A DNA stretch of 47,180 nucleotides from a virus. Every line of letters starts with the position of its first letter. The first letter of the stretch is position 1. A program made the translations under genes and the position numbers. Positions 1 to 10,432 of the stretch are shown in pieces. The notes under the pieces were generated by a model. It was not told the origin of the DNA. It was given only the letters and a program-made list of their open reading frames with translations, and did not search any database. The stretch is from the IMG/VR virus record IMGVR_UViG_3300033145_000210, positions 1 to 47,180 of that record. The stretch is one strand, 5' to 3'.

Positions 1-114
1 AGGGGATGGTAGCCACCGGCTAATGTGATCTCTCCATCAGAGGCTTGTAGTGTGATTTCTTCAGCTTCTTCCCTAGGAGCATGATGGTTGGAGAGATTGA
101 AATGTACTTCATCT
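1..114. repeat. Left copy of the 114-bp terminal direct repeat
   Basis: Bases 1-114 are identical to 47067-47180. The reading frame of the giant virion gene is preserved when the ends are joined, so the repeat most simply reflects a circular or circularly permuted molecule, or an assembly overlap, rather than a duplication in the virion DNA. Confidence 0.95.
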
Positions 115-3100
115 ATTCTTGAGAAGTGTGATTCAGTTATATCCCAAAGAGATTGTATAGCCTGTAATTCTTTTTTGGTGAAGAGGCTGGTTAAAATACC
201 TATTTGATCTTGTGTATAGCCGTAGCTATTGTCAAGCGCTAGGCGATTATTCTTGGTTCCAAGATTCTGGATGAGTGCGATAATCTGATCTACCGACCAC
301 TTATATTGTCTGATAGCGTGCATTTCTATAGCTACGGCTACATCGGGTACATCAAAAAGAGGACCTCCAAATTGTGTTTCGATACGTCGTTTCGCCCGTT
401 GTAACACCCGCCAATGAGGTGTAGAGGAATTGACCATTTTTGCGAGTAACACTTTGCTGTTTACGGCTGCTTCACGGAGATAAGAGTGTAGTGTAAGAAG
501 TGGACCCATTTTACCTGTTTTTTGATACACATGACCATCAAGTCGGGCAAACACAAATTCTGTAATTCGACCTGCCTCAAGAATTTGTTCTAATTTGTCA
601 AGAACTACGTCTTTATAACCACTTCGGATGTCGTGTTTTTCTTTTGATTTCAGGGTGTTTCCTAATGCTATTGAAGCATCTCTCATTTGGCTAAAAGACT
701 CTTTTTTTTCACCCCATTTCGAGCGTAGAGTATCGTCGCCAAAGCGTTCTATAGCTTTTAGTGTATTATTCAGTTCTATGAGCCTTTCAAGTGAGAGGTC
801 TTTCCATGATTTGTAGTCTTCGGGTTTTTCTTTATTTATGATCCATTCAGGAATCATAGCGTATAGACTGGGCGCGTCTTCTCTGATTATATTAAGAGGA
901 GTTTTTTCTTGCATCCATGAGGATTTTAGTGTATCGCCTGTACTGAGTTGGTAAACGAGAACGAGGTCTATAATAGCTTCTCGATAATTGTACTCCACGC
1001 CTTTTTGTTTAGTTCGCGTGCTGCCTTCAAGCCGTGCTGTTAATTTGCGAGAACCATATTGAGCTTTTATCTTTTCTACCTTTACTCGTGCTTTAATCGA
1101 AGCTAGCATGAGTGCATGATTCATGATTTGCAGATTCTTTAGCTCATGTGCTTTTTCTAACTCGCCTTTTTTCAGCGCTTCATAGGACTGTTGAGAGAGT
1201 CGCTGTGCGGCCCGAGCAAATTTATAATAGCTAATCGCTTCTTTCACACTCTTACCATCTATGATTTGAATGGCGGCATCTTTAATCGCCTGTTCTCGCA
1301 CTCGACGCTCAGATTTTTGTTCCTCTTGACCTAATGCTCGTTCCAATGCTACCTGTTCTGCTATTAAGGTAGAGATATGAGCTTCGGAAGTGAATGCCTC
1401 ATCGCCAGGAGTAGTTTCACGTTCTGCGCGATCTTGTCTAAGTCTGACTAATGTTTCTTGTTTCCACGCTTCTAGTATTTGGTTTATAGCCTCTTGTTTT
1501 TTGGCTGCTTTGGTTATAAGTTCAAGTAGCTTGTCGGCATCCATTCCGTATTCGGCTGCTAAAGTTGTGATGTCCACCGGTCCTTTTGTTGTAAGCATAT
1601 CTTGACCGTGCTTTTGTAACTGTTTGATAAAGTTAGTATCGAACTCAGCTAGTGATAAGCCGCCCTTTGCTTTTATTTCAGTTATAGCTTTGTAGACAGG
1701 TACGTCTTCTATAACAGCAGTAGCTCTTGCGCGGAGTGCCGCTTTACCACCTTCAGCGATTAGATAGTCTTTGTAGGCTCGCGCTATTTGACGATCAAGA
1801 GCTTCTTCTTGCGATCGCTTTTGTTTTTTCTCGACATTTCTTTTTTCTGTTTCAGTTACACCAGGAACGATATTAATCCAATTCATAGTATTCTGATATA
1901 ATTGCTGTACTTCCATGATCTCTTCTTCAGAAGCCAGCATACGGTCGAATACATCGCTAACTTCTGGAGAGAGTTTGACTTTGAGTATATTGAGATTCTT
2001 GTAAATTGCTGTAAGCCAATCTCTGAATCGCCTGAACGCATCGGCAAGCTTCATCGAGGGGGCTTTACCTTCTTGCAGATATTTCTCAAAGGCGCCAGCG
2101 ATCTTCTCCATTCCTGCGTCATCGAGCTTGCCGTCTGCGAAGGCAAGGAGCGTGTCGTAGTCACGTTGTAGTTGCGGATCACCTAACTTCGCTTTGATAA
2201 TTGCTTCCATGTCATGGATGAAGATGTGATTTACTTCATGGATAAGCGTTGAATGATCGGCGGTGTTCTTAAACAGATCAATGATTGTTTCTGTTTTCTC
2301 AAAGGATACTGCACCACGACGTTTTTGTTGTCCCAAAGCTCCTTCAATTTCAACAGCCTCTTCGCCTATTCGCAGTTTTGGATTCACGCGATCGAACCAT
2401 TGCTGAAGATTCTCCCCGCGTTGCTTACTGAGCTGTGTGGCCCCTGCCATGAACACGGCGAGCATGGCGTCAGCGTCGTCAGCGGATAGACCAAAGCCCT
2501 TGTCGCGCTTCTTAGTCATAAGCTGTACGCGCATGGTCTCAATCTGTGTGGGGAGGTCGCCGAGTTCTGTTTGCTGTTCAGTGCGTAGGGCTTGAAGGTT
2601 TTTACGCATTTGAGCTACTACCCCAGGAAGCTTATCGTTTTCAATGCCTGTAAGTCCTTCAGGAGTAAAGCGAATATGCGGGTTGAGAGCTATACCGATA
2701 TCTTCACCAGCGAGTGTCTTTAACCATGCGGCTGCTGAAATCTCTATCTCACCGCCCGTTGCTTCAGCTTCCGTTATCTCGGCTTCCGTTACTCCAAGTT
2801 CGTCTATTAATTCATTAAAATCTTTAGGGACTTTTTGGTATAGTTTTTTAATCTCATTAGGGTCGATTTGGTAGGTATCGGATATACCATGATCTTTCAT
2901 TACTTGTTCTGCGAAGGGGGCAAGACCATCAGGATTTTTAGCTAACGTGAATAAATCGACTCGTTTTTGGTGGAACTTTAAGTCTCTACTGTACTGTTTT
3001 CCTCTGGCCACAAGATTTCCAGAACCTATCGCTCCTGCGACTAACGCGGCTATAAAACCTTCGTATAAGCCCTGCTTAAAGGTTTCCAACGTCAAGGAGC

Positions 3101-4268
3101 CTTTCAAACTTTCGTAGAAACTGGAAAACTGAGCCTCAAAACTGTCGTTCTCTTCTTGAGCAGTGGCCCATAGGCGTGTAGTTTCTTCTGGGAAGGCTTG
3201 TAGAGTTTCAGTTAAGACTTCAACCCCAGCGGCTTCAAAGTATTTAGCTAAAGCCAGCTTAATACCTTTTGTCTTTACGACCTTCATTATTTTGCTGATA
3301 CCAATAGCTTCTAATGGAGCTTGAAGCATTGCATTTACGAGTCCTGATCGCCTCGCCTTATACTCTGATACGCCTTGTTCTCGCAGGGTCAAGTAGGTGT
3401 CTCCATATATGTATGCGCCCATAAACATTGCAGCGCCTACAGGAGTACCACCTGTGAGTAGGGAAGAGACGATTGCGCCAGCGACTTGAGGCAGCATCGC
3501 CATCGCATCGAGAAATACTTGACGGGCTCCGCCTACGTCTGGTAAGACTTCGGATTTGAGTAATGCGCTACTTGCTATGTCGGTGAAGGGTTCTCGTATT
3601 TTACGTTTCGTTCTGGCAACTAGCTCCTGGTCCTCTTCGGACAAGAGGTTTTTCATAAGGATATCGGTTGCGATTAAAGCTGGATTCGCGTACATAGCCA
3701 TCTCTGGTATGGCGGTTAGTATACCACTAGCTATCCGTTTTGTAGAATCCGAGAGTGTGTATGCCGAGGCTTCAAATAACGAACCATAGTAGGCGATGGC
3801 ATCTGCTTCGAGTTCGGCCATTGCTTTTATATCATCTTTTGCTGCTGCCATTTTCTCTGGCTGGACAACCCAGTTATACAGCGATTCGTAACGTAAGTTT
3901 CCATCCTCATTGCGCTGAGTTACAAGGTCTCTAATCCATTTCGCCTGTTCGCGTGTCTCAATATCTTTGTAGTTATCTTTTACTGTATCCCAGGGTAATC
4001 CAGTGTCTTCAGCCAACTTGCTTATTTTTTCTGCCACAACAGGATCGAAACCCATAGCAAATTCAAGAGCTGGACCAAGACTCCGAGTGACACGAAGCGC
4101 CAGTTCTGGATCGCCACGGTTTATTAGTAACTGCTCGGTAAGCGGATCAGCTTGGTATGCCGGACGTATCGCCGATGGAATGCTTCTTGATGGCGGACGA
4201 CGATAGCTGAGTATCTGTCGTTTGGGCTTTTCCTTTGGCGCTAGTTTTTGTGATGGAGGTATCTTCAT
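1..4268 (-). CDS. Giant polyvalent virion protein, N-terminal two thirds (gene continues at 47066-45611)
   Basis: Open from ATG at 4268 to the window edge. It continues in frame from 47066 down to the stop at 45611, giving 1,907 codons on the circular map. It sits where T7-like phages encode gp16, so it is probably an ejected internal virion protein. HEVNH at residues 677-681 fits the HExxH zinc-metallopeptidase motif, and metallopeptidase domains are common in phage polyvalent proteins. Hydrophobic alanine/glycine-rich stretches lie upstream of it, and long charged, probably coiled-coil helices follow. The start overlaps the stop of the upstream gene as TAATG, which suggests translational coupling. 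Structure and position support the call; proteolysis is inferred from the motif alone. Confidence 0.85.
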   Translation of the reverse strand, partial: MKIPPSQKLAPKEKPKRQILSYRRPPSRSIPSAIRPAYQADPLTEQLLINRGDPELALRVTRSLGPALEFAMGFDPVVAEKISKLAEDTGLPWDTVKDNYKDIETREQAKWIRDLVTQRNEDGNLRYESLYNWVVQPEKMAAAKDDIKAMAELEADAIAYYGSLFEASAYTLSDSTKRIASGILTAIPEMAMYANPALIATDILMKNLLSEEDQELVARTKRKIREPFTDIASSALLKSEVLPDVGGARQVFLDAMAMLPQVAGAIVSSLLTGGTPVGAAMFMGAYIYGDTYLTLREQGVSEYKARRSGLVNAMLQAPLEAIGISKIMKVVKTKGIKLALAKYFEAAGVEVLTETLQAFPEETTRLWATAQEENDSFEAQFSSFYESLKGSLTLETFKQGLYEGFIAALVAGAIGSGNLVARGKQYSRDLKFHQKRVDLFTLAKNPDGLAPFAEQVMKDHGISDTYQIDPNEIKKLYQKVPKDFNELIDELGVTEAEITEAEATGGEIEISAAAWLKTLAGEDIGIALNPHIRFTPEGLTGIENDKLPGVVAQMRKNLQALRTEQQTELGDLPTQIETMRVQLMTKKRDKGFGLSADDADAMLAVFMAGATQLSKQRGENLQQWFDRVNPKLRIGEEAVEIEGALGQQKRRGAVSFEKTETIIDLFKNTADHSTLIHEVNHIFIHDMEAIIKAKLGDPQLQRDYDTLLAFADGKLDDAGMEKIAGAFEKYLQEGKAPSMKLADAFRRFRDWLTAIYKNLNILKVKLSPEVSDVFDRMLASEEEIMEVQQLYQNTMNWINIVPGVTETEKRNVEKKQKRSQEEALDRQIARAYKDYLIAEGGKAALRARATAVIEDVPVYKAITEIKAKGGLSLAEFDTNFIKQLQKHGQDMLTTKGPVDITTLAAEYGMDADKLLELITKAAKKQEAINQILEAWKQETLVRLRQDRAERETTPGDEAFTSEAHISTLIAEQVALERALGQEEQKSERRVREQAIKDAAIQIIDGKSVKEAISYYKFARAAQRLSQQSYEALKKGELEKAHELKNLQIMNHALMLASIKARVKVEKIKAQYGSRKLTARLEGSTRTKQKGVEYNYREAIIDLVLVYQLSTGDTLKSSWMQEKTPLNIIREDAPSLYAMIPEWIINKEKPEDYKSWKDLSLERLIELNNTLKAIERFGDDTLRSKWGEKKESFSQMRDASIALGNTLKSKEKHDIRSGYKDVVLDKLEQILEAGRITEFVFARLDGHVYQKTGKMGPLLTLHSYLREAAVNSKVLLAKMVNSSTPHWRVLQRAKRRIETQFGGPLFDVPDVAVAIEMHAIRQYKWSVDQIIALIQNLGTKNNRLALDNSYGYTQDQIGILTSLFTKKELQAIQSLWDITESHFSRIDEVHFNLSNHHAPREEAEEITLQASDGEITLAGGYHP

Positions 4269-6310
4269 TATCTCCCCGGACCTCTAGCATACGCATCTGC
4301 GGCGTATGCTGAAGGGAAGGTTATGTATTCAGTGGTTTTGAGCGCGTATCTTAGAGCTTCTTTTGGTGGTAACTCAATTAAATTCCCCTCAAGCATGACT
4401 GTGGTTGGGAAAGCGATAAACTTTCCTTGAACCTTTGCCCACATCATTCTATGTGTATCAAACGAATCCTCTAACATCGGGCGGTCAAGCGGGGGAGTTT
4501 CAGACTTATCGACAAATTTTGAATTATTTACCGCTTGTTTTAGTTTATCTAAGCGTGCTTTGACACCCACATTGTAAGTGTACTCCATAAATTGGAATTC
4601 TAGACTCGGAGTAGTAAATACGTTTTTTGGTCTAAAGAGTTCTTTCATTTCTTGTTCTATTCGTTGTGTCTCTTCCGCTGTGAATGGAAGGATTTCAATT
4701 TGTATGAGTCCTCCGACTTCACTATAGAGCTTGTTAGTTTCAGGAGTCCACCAGCCTTCATAAAATATACCGTCTCGTGTTGTTGAAAGCCATATTGCTT
4801 GGTTAGGAACTTCTCGTGGCGGCGTGGCGTCTACTGGATTGAGCATCTGTTCACCAGCGGCAATCGCAAGATAACGAGCCATTTTGCCGCCGCCCTTAAT
4901 GTGGTATTCTTCTAGTATGTTTTCGCCCATTGTGAAAAGTAGATTGGGATCATTTTGATTCTCATTCGGCATGTTGCTACGCTCTTCATCGAACGTAAGC
5001 ATAAAAGCTATTTTTTCATCTTTTTTGTCATCTTTATCTAATTTGTGACTGCCGATAAGACCACTCATAACTTTAGTTGGGGTGAGAAGTCTTTTTAACT
5101 CAGTATCTTTTTTCTTGTTGGCGGCAGCTATTATGTTGAGTATTCTGAGCGAAAGCATAGGACCCATACGAGCTATTTGTTCCTTCGTGAGTTTTAGATT
5201 TTTAATTGCGTCTATATCCGTAACAGCTAACTCCATCAGTTCTGCATAGAGAGCGGTATCAACATTCCATATCTGTCCTGATGGTGATAACCACGTTTGA
5301 CCTACGGCTCGTTCTTCGTCTGTGGTCAATTCACTCCGTCTACCAAAACCATCAAGGGTATCATTATCCAGCATAAATTTAAGAGCCGATTGATAAAGCT
5401 CGTTTTGTTTTGTTTGTTCGATCTTATCTCTAGCAGTATTCATCTTGCCCAGGTATGCGTTCGTTGCGGTCCATTCGTCAGCATCGGTTATAGCATTTAA
5501 TCCTTTTAACTGTTTTTCGGGCGTCAAAAGTGCGAGTTCTTTAGCTTGTTGGAGTGCAGTATCTTTAAGTACCAAGTCATCTAACTTATTCTTTAACCCG
5601 CTCTCTGCGCTCCCGAACTTGCCGAGGTTAGCTTCAAAGAATGCCAACGCCCCTTTAGGATCGGTGAGCATTTGATGTTTGATTACATGTGTGTAGAGAT
5701 TGGCTTTTGCTACAGCTATCATAGCGTCCGATAGTTTTTTTCCTAAGTGCTCAGTCTGATTCCGAGTATTCGTTGTCGTCACAAATAAAGACTCTTTGAA
5801 AACTTCTTTATCTCCTGGTGCGATCTTAGCCTTATCAATCGCAATCTCTTTTTCTGCCTCATTTGTGATCTGCTCATGAACTATGATATTACGTTGCTCA
5901 ACACGGAAAATGTGTTTCATGGATTGCAGGTGACTTGGATCAGCAGACGCACGAAACATATTCTTCATGTTCTGACTGGATAAAGATTCAGTAGCTTTAT
6001 TTTTCAGAGCATCAAGGTCTTTCTGTATTCTACCCGCCATGTTAATACCATCTACACCTTTAAGCGCAGTCGCAGTATTCATAATCTCCTGTTTTGCTTC
6101 TTCGTATTCAACAAGAGCATCATGCACCAGCACCTTATCTGCTCGATCCTTATAGCGCACTATATGATCCGCAGCTATATCCGAAACATACTGTACTCCT
6201 TGGCCTAATTGCTGTAACGCCGCAGCATCAGCACCGCCGAAAGTCTTGTTCGTGATATTCGTCGGAACTCGCATTGGATCAGTTCCAACTTTTCGTTCAC
6301 CATATCTCAT
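4268..6310 (-). CDS. Internal virion protein, gp15-like by position (680 aa)
   Basis: A large, mostly helical, charged protein with no signal peptide or membrane segment. It lies between a gp14-like protein and the giant gp16-position protein, the order in which T7-like phages encode the ejected core proteins gp14, gp15 and gp16. The N-terminal third is rich in Ala, Glu and Lys and probably coiled-coil. The stop overlaps the next start (TAATG). Function is inferred from order and size; no catalytic motif is visible. Confidence 0.75.
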   Translation of the reverse strand: MRYGERKVGTDPMRVPTNITNKTFGGADAAALQQLGQGVQYVSDIAADHIVRYKDRADKVLVHDALVEYEEAKQEIMNTATALKGVDGINMAGRIQKDLDALKNKATESLSSQNMKNMFRASADPSHLQSMKHIFRVEQRNIIVHEQITNEAEKEIAIDKAKIAPGDKEVFKESLFVTTTNTRNQTEHLGKKLSDAMIAVAKANLYTHVIKHQMLTDPKGALAFFEANLGKFGSAESGLKNKLDDLVLKDTALQQAKELALLTPEKQLKGLNAITDADEWTATNAYLGKMNTARDKIEQTKQNELYQSALKFMLDNDTLDGFGRRSELTTDEERAVGQTWLSPSGQIWNVDTALYAELMELAVTDIDAIKNLKLTKEQIARMGPMLSLRILNIIAAANKKKDTELKRLLTPTKVMSGLIGSHKLDKDDKKDEKIAFMLTFDEERSNMPNENQNDPNLLFTMGENILEEYHIKGGGKMARYLAIAAGEQMLNPVDATPPREVPNQAIWLSTTRDGIFYEGWWTPETNKLYSEVGGLIQIEILPFTAEETQRIEQEMKELFRPKNVFTTPSLEFQFMEYTYNVGVKARLDKLKQAVNNSKFVDKSETPPLDRPMLEDSFDTHRMMWAKVQGKFIAFPTTVMLEGNLIELPPKEALRYALKTTEYITFPSAYAADAYARGPGR

Positions 6311-6814
6311 TTAGTCCACCATATATCTGTAGTTGGCGTATTGGTTTCCAAATCGAGTCGCACCTGTAAGAAGAGTAGCACTTCCCGCAAGAAGTGGACT
6401 CTGTGTCATTTCAGCATTAGCTTGTGACTCGTAAGCCCATGCTTCTTTTTGCGCATTGTACCGAATCGTCAATGCGTCGAGGTTGCCAAGATACGCGCTC
6501 TCTTCAATAACACCAAAGGCTGATCCGACATCGACTTTGACTCCTGATGCAGCAAAGCCTGTACGCTGTTTTCCAATGAACTGATCTACAGCCATCCGGT
6601 GCTTCGATTCTTTCTCCTGTCCTCTGGCTATCGCGTCTTCTGCTTGGAGTTTAGCGAGATCAGAGCGATACTCCGCCGCTTTATTCGCGGAGACAGTCTG
6701 CATGACCATTCCAGTTGTGGCTACTGCCGTTCCCATGAGCGACGCGGCTAAAGTCGCATTCATAGCCGCAGCCATACTAGCCGATATTCCTACTCCGGCA
6801 GTTATAAAGCACAT
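6311..6814 (-). CDS. Internal virion protein, gp14-like (167 aa)
   Basis: Short protein with a hydrophobic, Ala/Met/Thr-rich N terminus (about residues 5-42) and then a helical charged region containing the segment KHRMAVDQFIGKQRTGFAAS. This arrangement is typical of T7 gp14-type internal core proteins, which enter the host outer membrane during genome ejection. The gene directly precedes the gp15-position gene and follows a gp13-like gene with a 7-bp gap. The call rests on sequence character plus gene order. Confidence 0.75.
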   Translation of the reverse strand: MCFITAGVGISASMAAAMNATLAASLMGTAVATTGMVMQTVSANKAAEYRSDLAKLQAEDAIARGQEKESKHRMAVDQFIGKQRTGFAASGVKVDVGSAFGVIEESAYLGNLDALTIRYNAQKEAWAYESQANAEMTQSPLLAGSATLLTGATRFGNQYANYRYMVD

Positions 6815-6821
6815 ATCTATA

Positions 6822-7274
6822 TCACTCCCTTCGCATCCAGAAACGGTGAAATAGCTTTTCGTTCATGCCATAATAGACGGGATGTTCTACGTGGAACCCA
6901 CACCATTTCAACCATTTAATTGAGATAAGGTTCTTTGCATCTACGAAATTCTCCAAGTAGGAGTATAGGCCAAGCATCTGATGAATGTATTGACGACTCC
7001 GTCGTAGAACCTGATGGCCTACTTCGATGATTCGATCTGTGGCGAGAAGCCACGGAACTCCGTAGGGAACTACGCCGCCAGCCCCGAACATCAAAATAGG
7101 TTCATCGTCGATAAATCCTGTCCAGACTAATTGTGAATGATCGAAGGAGAGTTGAAGCGCTTCATCAGCAGAGATATGCGCGACGGCTTGACACTCCTGC
7201 TCATCAGCTACACGAAGTTTGCCTTGTAGCTTAATCACATCAGCCTGAGTAGCTTGTCGTACTTTAGTCTCCAT
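6822..7274 (-). CDS. T7 gp13-like protein with GNAT-like fold (150 aa)
   Basis: Resembles the phage gp13 family (DUF2833), small proteins with an acetyltransferase-like core that assist assembly of the internal virion. The segment LMFGAGGVVPYGVPWLLATD and the C-terminal LISIKWLKWCGFHVEHPVYY match the usual family pattern. The start lies 11 bases inside the end of the nozzle gene, so the two are probably translationally coupled. Whether it binds acyl-CoA cannot be told from sequence. Confidence 0.75.
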   Translation of the reverse strand: METKVRQATQADVIKLQGKLRVADEQECQAVAHISADEALQLSFDHSQLVWTGFIDDEPILMFGAGGVVPYGVPWLLATDRIIEVGHQVLRRSRQYIHQMLGLYSYLENFVDAKNLISIKWLKWCGFHVEHPVYYGMNEKLFHRFWMRRE

Positions 7275-9840
7275 AGTCTACATCCGCTATCACTGCTGCT
7301 AGAGTTATAGGTAACGGATCAGTATTCTGAATGAGTATAGTATCAGTCTCCTTACTACCAGGTCGGAGACTTATTCGCTTGTTGCCGGTGAACAGTCGAG
7401 TAGGATCACCAAGTAGTTCATCTGTTCTGAAATTTACTTCGACAAGACTATCCACGTTTGGACCGACGTTCAGAGCACGAGTATTCTCCAAGCTAAAGAC
7501 CGCCTTGGCGATGCTGGATAATTTACCCTGCGTTGTACCCTTTTGGTCATTGACAATGAAATGGAGTAGTTCCAGCGTTGATGTATAAGCCAATCCGACG
7601 TGCACTTTGGAAGCAGCAGTTGAGAGTGTAATGGCCCCGCTTGATACCGTCTTCCCCGAGACCACGTTGCCGTTAGCTAAAACTGCTACATCTTCACCTT
7701 CCAGATGATCCAATCCCGATATCGACGTAACCGCTTCACGCGCTTTGCCACCTGAGATATATGTCGTGTAGCCGGTTCCGTCAATGTCATTATCATCTTC
7801 ATCAGCAAGTTTGAAGTAATTTGTTCCTTTATCCGTGACCTTAAAACGTCGTCCGTTCAGTTCCGTCATTCCAGCGACTTCAACAATGTCAACAAGATCA
7901 CCATTACTCAACCCATGTGCACTACTTGTGATTACAACCGGGTCTGCTTTAGTCGCAGCAGTGATTGTAAGTGGGACATCTAAAGAGAGGCCGCAGTCTA
8001 CAAAGAATGCGTCTTGGATATCGTAAGTGCTTATATCAGTCATTGGAAGCCGGGGCTCGAATCGCTCAATGTACTTTACGGTTGAGCCGTCGATAACCCG
8101 CTCCACTATCGCGTAGAGTTCGTCGTCTCCGTCTCCATTAGTGATACTGGCTACGGAGATGAACAGTCCATCGGTCTCATGAAGATGCCAACCCCACACT
8201 TCATGTTCTCGATAGTATGTTAGACCAAGGAGTTTACCATCACTGCGAACACACCAGATAATCGAATCGGGAGATTTCTGGTAGGCCCAATTAACTAACG
8301 TGAATCCTTTGAAGAGGTGGTTAGCCATAATCGTGATATCGTTACCTGCGTAACCGTCTGTCTCGTAGGTATAACGAAGATCACGGATAATATGCTGAGA
8401 GCGTCCGATGAATAGAATAGTGTCGCCAACGATAACCGGCTGGATTTGCGCCGAGCCCCATTTGCTCTGAGGCAGGAGTAATACGCTGGATGGGGTAATT
8501 GCATCGGATGATCCGCCAGGCGACATAAACCATTCGCTTCCTGATGTGCCAATCAGCATGCCCTTAATGAGCGGGATGAGCCAACGGATTTCATTGATCT
8601 GAAGATCATTCATCGTGAACGTGAAAGAATCATCGTCTTGCAACGGTGTAGAAGTATTCAAATTCTCGAAGAGACCCGTCATCGAGCCAAGGATTGTTTG
8701 TGGAGCACTATTTGCACGAGCAAAGACTAATCGCTGTTCATGGAATGCACATACGCCAGGTCTATTATCTGCTCCATCAAGAGGATCACGGCCTTCTGGC
8801 GGAGATTTAGCGTAATCAGGTCGAAGTCCGTAGTCATCTATTCTTGGGTCCTGCCATTGTTCATCAACTGCGTATCCGACCCACCCAAAAGCTTCACTCA
8901 GAGCCGAGTCCTTGTATATATTATAGTGATCTGCTCCAGCCCGAGCGTCCCACGTCAAAATACTATTGACTGGAGTCGATATAATTGAGGTTCGTGTAGA
9001 CTCTTCTCCGTTAAGCTTTACCGCAGTTACCGTATATTTTGCAGTATGTCCTGCCCCGGCTCCGTTAGAATTAAAGTTCGCAGGAGGGTTGATACTTGAT
9101 CCGAAGGAGATTGTTTCTATGCTCCACCTATCATGGTCTGTCCGCGTGATCTTACGTGGGGCATAGTCGGGATGACAGACATAAAGCGTATCTGCGCTTT
9201 GAGCAAAGTAGAGAGTAGCTAAGTCGGCTGCGAGATAAGGAGTCACAATCTCTTCAATATACCCTGCTTCTAAATGCCCATCGCCTTTGGTGTCTGGATC
9301 AGTGCTATCTACCAGACGAGCATAAATAGTATTATAGCCAAGGGAATCATTATTACCATATGCCCACCAAAAAGGAGAGAGTGACCCTGGAGTACCTTTA
9401 TACATTGCGGAGTTAGATTCATAGACTTTTTCTGGTTCGTCCAACTCTGGATCACCACCGGCAAGGAGTTCAAGATGGTATTCGCTTGTACCAGAGCTTG
9501 AAAGAGTCCACTTATATACTGCTGCATCTACGATGTCTAGTCCGGCATCAGCAGATTCTATAACTAATCCACCATCTTTGATGACGCGCATGTAATACCT
9601 ACCAAACTCAAGAATGTAGGACTGGTAGACAGAGAATTGAAAAGGAACAAGCCGACTACGCTGTGAAGAAGTCTTTACTTCCGTAATGAATTTCGTACCC
9701 CCGCGATTAGACACCGGGCCGTGGGGATGGATTATCATATTCTCTAATCTTTTGACAGCGGTATTGTACTTAGCCAAGTCAGACCTGGCATGCAGATTTG
9801 GAGCCCATACGCCGCCTGTGAATGAGAGTTTTGGGAGCAA
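7264..9840 (-). CDS. Tail nozzle / tail tubular protein B-like (858 aa)
   Basis: The N terminus has the family signature FTGGVWAPNLHARSDLAKY, then GPVSNRGGTKFI, seen in gp12-like tail tubular B (nozzle) proteins of podoviruses. Its 858 residues are a little longer than T7 gp12. The protein should cap the short tail below the adaptor. A mid-region stretch, DPVVITSSAHGLSNGDLVDI, resembles a small beta module common in nozzle and fibre proteins. It follows the adaptor gene by 2 bp and overlaps the gp13-like gene, in classic podovirus order. Confidence 0.88.
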   Translation of the reverse strand: MLPKLSFTGGVWAPNLHARSDLAKYNTAVKRLENMIIHPHGPVSNRGGTKFITEVKTSSQRSRLVPFQFSVYQSYILEFGRYYMRVIKDGGLVIESADAGLDIVDAAVYKWTLSSSGTSEYHLELLAGGDPELDEPEKVYESNSAMYKGTPGSLSPFWWAYGNNDSLGYNTIYARLVDSTDPDTKGDGHLEAGYIEEIVTPYLAADLATLYFAQSADTLYVCHPDYAPRKITRTDHDRWSIETISFGSSINPPANFNSNGAGAGHTAKYTVTAVKLNGEESTRTSIISTPVNSILTWDARAGADHYNIYKDSALSEAFGWVGYAVDEQWQDPRIDDYGLRPDYAKSPPEGRDPLDGADNRPGVCAFHEQRLVFARANSAPQTILGSMTGLFENLNTSTPLQDDDSFTFTMNDLQINEIRWLIPLIKGMLIGTSGSEWFMSPGGSSDAITPSSVLLLPQSKWGSAQIQPVIVGDTILFIGRSQHIIRDLRYTYETDGYAGNDITIMANHLFKGFTLVNWAYQKSPDSIIWCVRSDGKLLGLTYYREHEVWGWHLHETDGLFISVASITNGDGDDELYAIVERVIDGSTVKYIERFEPRLPMTDISTYDIQDAFFVDCGLSLDVPLTITAATKADPVVITSSAHGLSNGDLVDIVEVAGMTELNGRRFKVTDKGTNYFKLADEDDNDIDGTGYTTYISGGKAREAVTSISGLDHLEGEDVAVLANGNVVSGKTVSSGAITLSTAASKVHVGLAYTSTLELLHFIVNDQKGTTQGKLSSIAKAVFSLENTRALNVGPNVDSLVEVNFRTDELLGDPTRLFTGNKRISLRPGSKETDTILIQNTDPLPITLAAVIADVDYGD

Positions 9841-9842
9841 TG

Positions 9843-10424
9843 TTACCTCGAATCTAAGATTGAACTATCGCTATTTGGTACTTCATAATCTTCCCGAGCA
9901 TTAATCGCTTCAGCTTGGCCTTGAAGTCGCTGGTAGTCAAAAATCCGTTTTTCTTTAAGCTCTTCATTATTACAAACTGGAACGGCAAGTTCAACAGCCA
10001 AAGCGTAAGCCAGCATCTCAACGAACTCAGGACTATACATATTCACATTAGTAATCTCTGCGGTGTAGACGAGGATTGCATCCTCTACATCTGTGAGAAT
10101 AATACGAGCATCCTTATCGGCGTTGGATCGTATCTCAAAAGGAAGGCGGGGAGAACCCGCACTGTTGTATATCCGTCGCGCCTTGACACAATCAGTTGGA
10201 TAGGCGTAAGCGTATGACCAACCCGAATACTCGTCACCGGTATCCGCAAGGGTCTCGGTCTTTGTAGCAAAATTCCACATGAACTTTGCCAACACTGCAT
10301 CACGAACGATCTCAAAATGGCGCTTACATTCTAACCCTTCTACAGACGTGTCGTCTATTGATTGGATAGACGCTGCTCGAACATGAGAAAGGGCTTGATT
10401 GCATATGTCAATTATCGTCGCCAT
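9843..10424 (-). CDS. Head-tail adaptor, tail tubular protein A (gp11)-like (193 aa)
   Basis: Begins IIDICNQALSHV and contains VRDAVLAKFMWNFATK and YAYAYPTDCVKARRIYN, all recognisable in the gp11/gpA adaptor family. This protein forms a dodecameric ring joining portal to nozzle. Length is normal for the family. It lies just upstream of the nozzle gene. The final residues (SNSDSSILDSR) are polar and probably disordered. Confidence 0.88.
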   Translation of the reverse strand: MATIIDICNQALSHVRAASIQSIDDTSVEGLECKRHFEIVRDAVLAKFMWNFATKTETLADTGDEYSGWSYAYAYPTDCVKARRIYNSAGSPRLPFEIRSNADKDARIILTDVEDAILVYTAEITNVNMYSPEFVEMLAYALAVELAVPVCNNEELKEKRIFDYQRLQGQAEAINAREDYEVPNSDSSILDSR

Positions 10425-10432
10425 CGTTCTCC

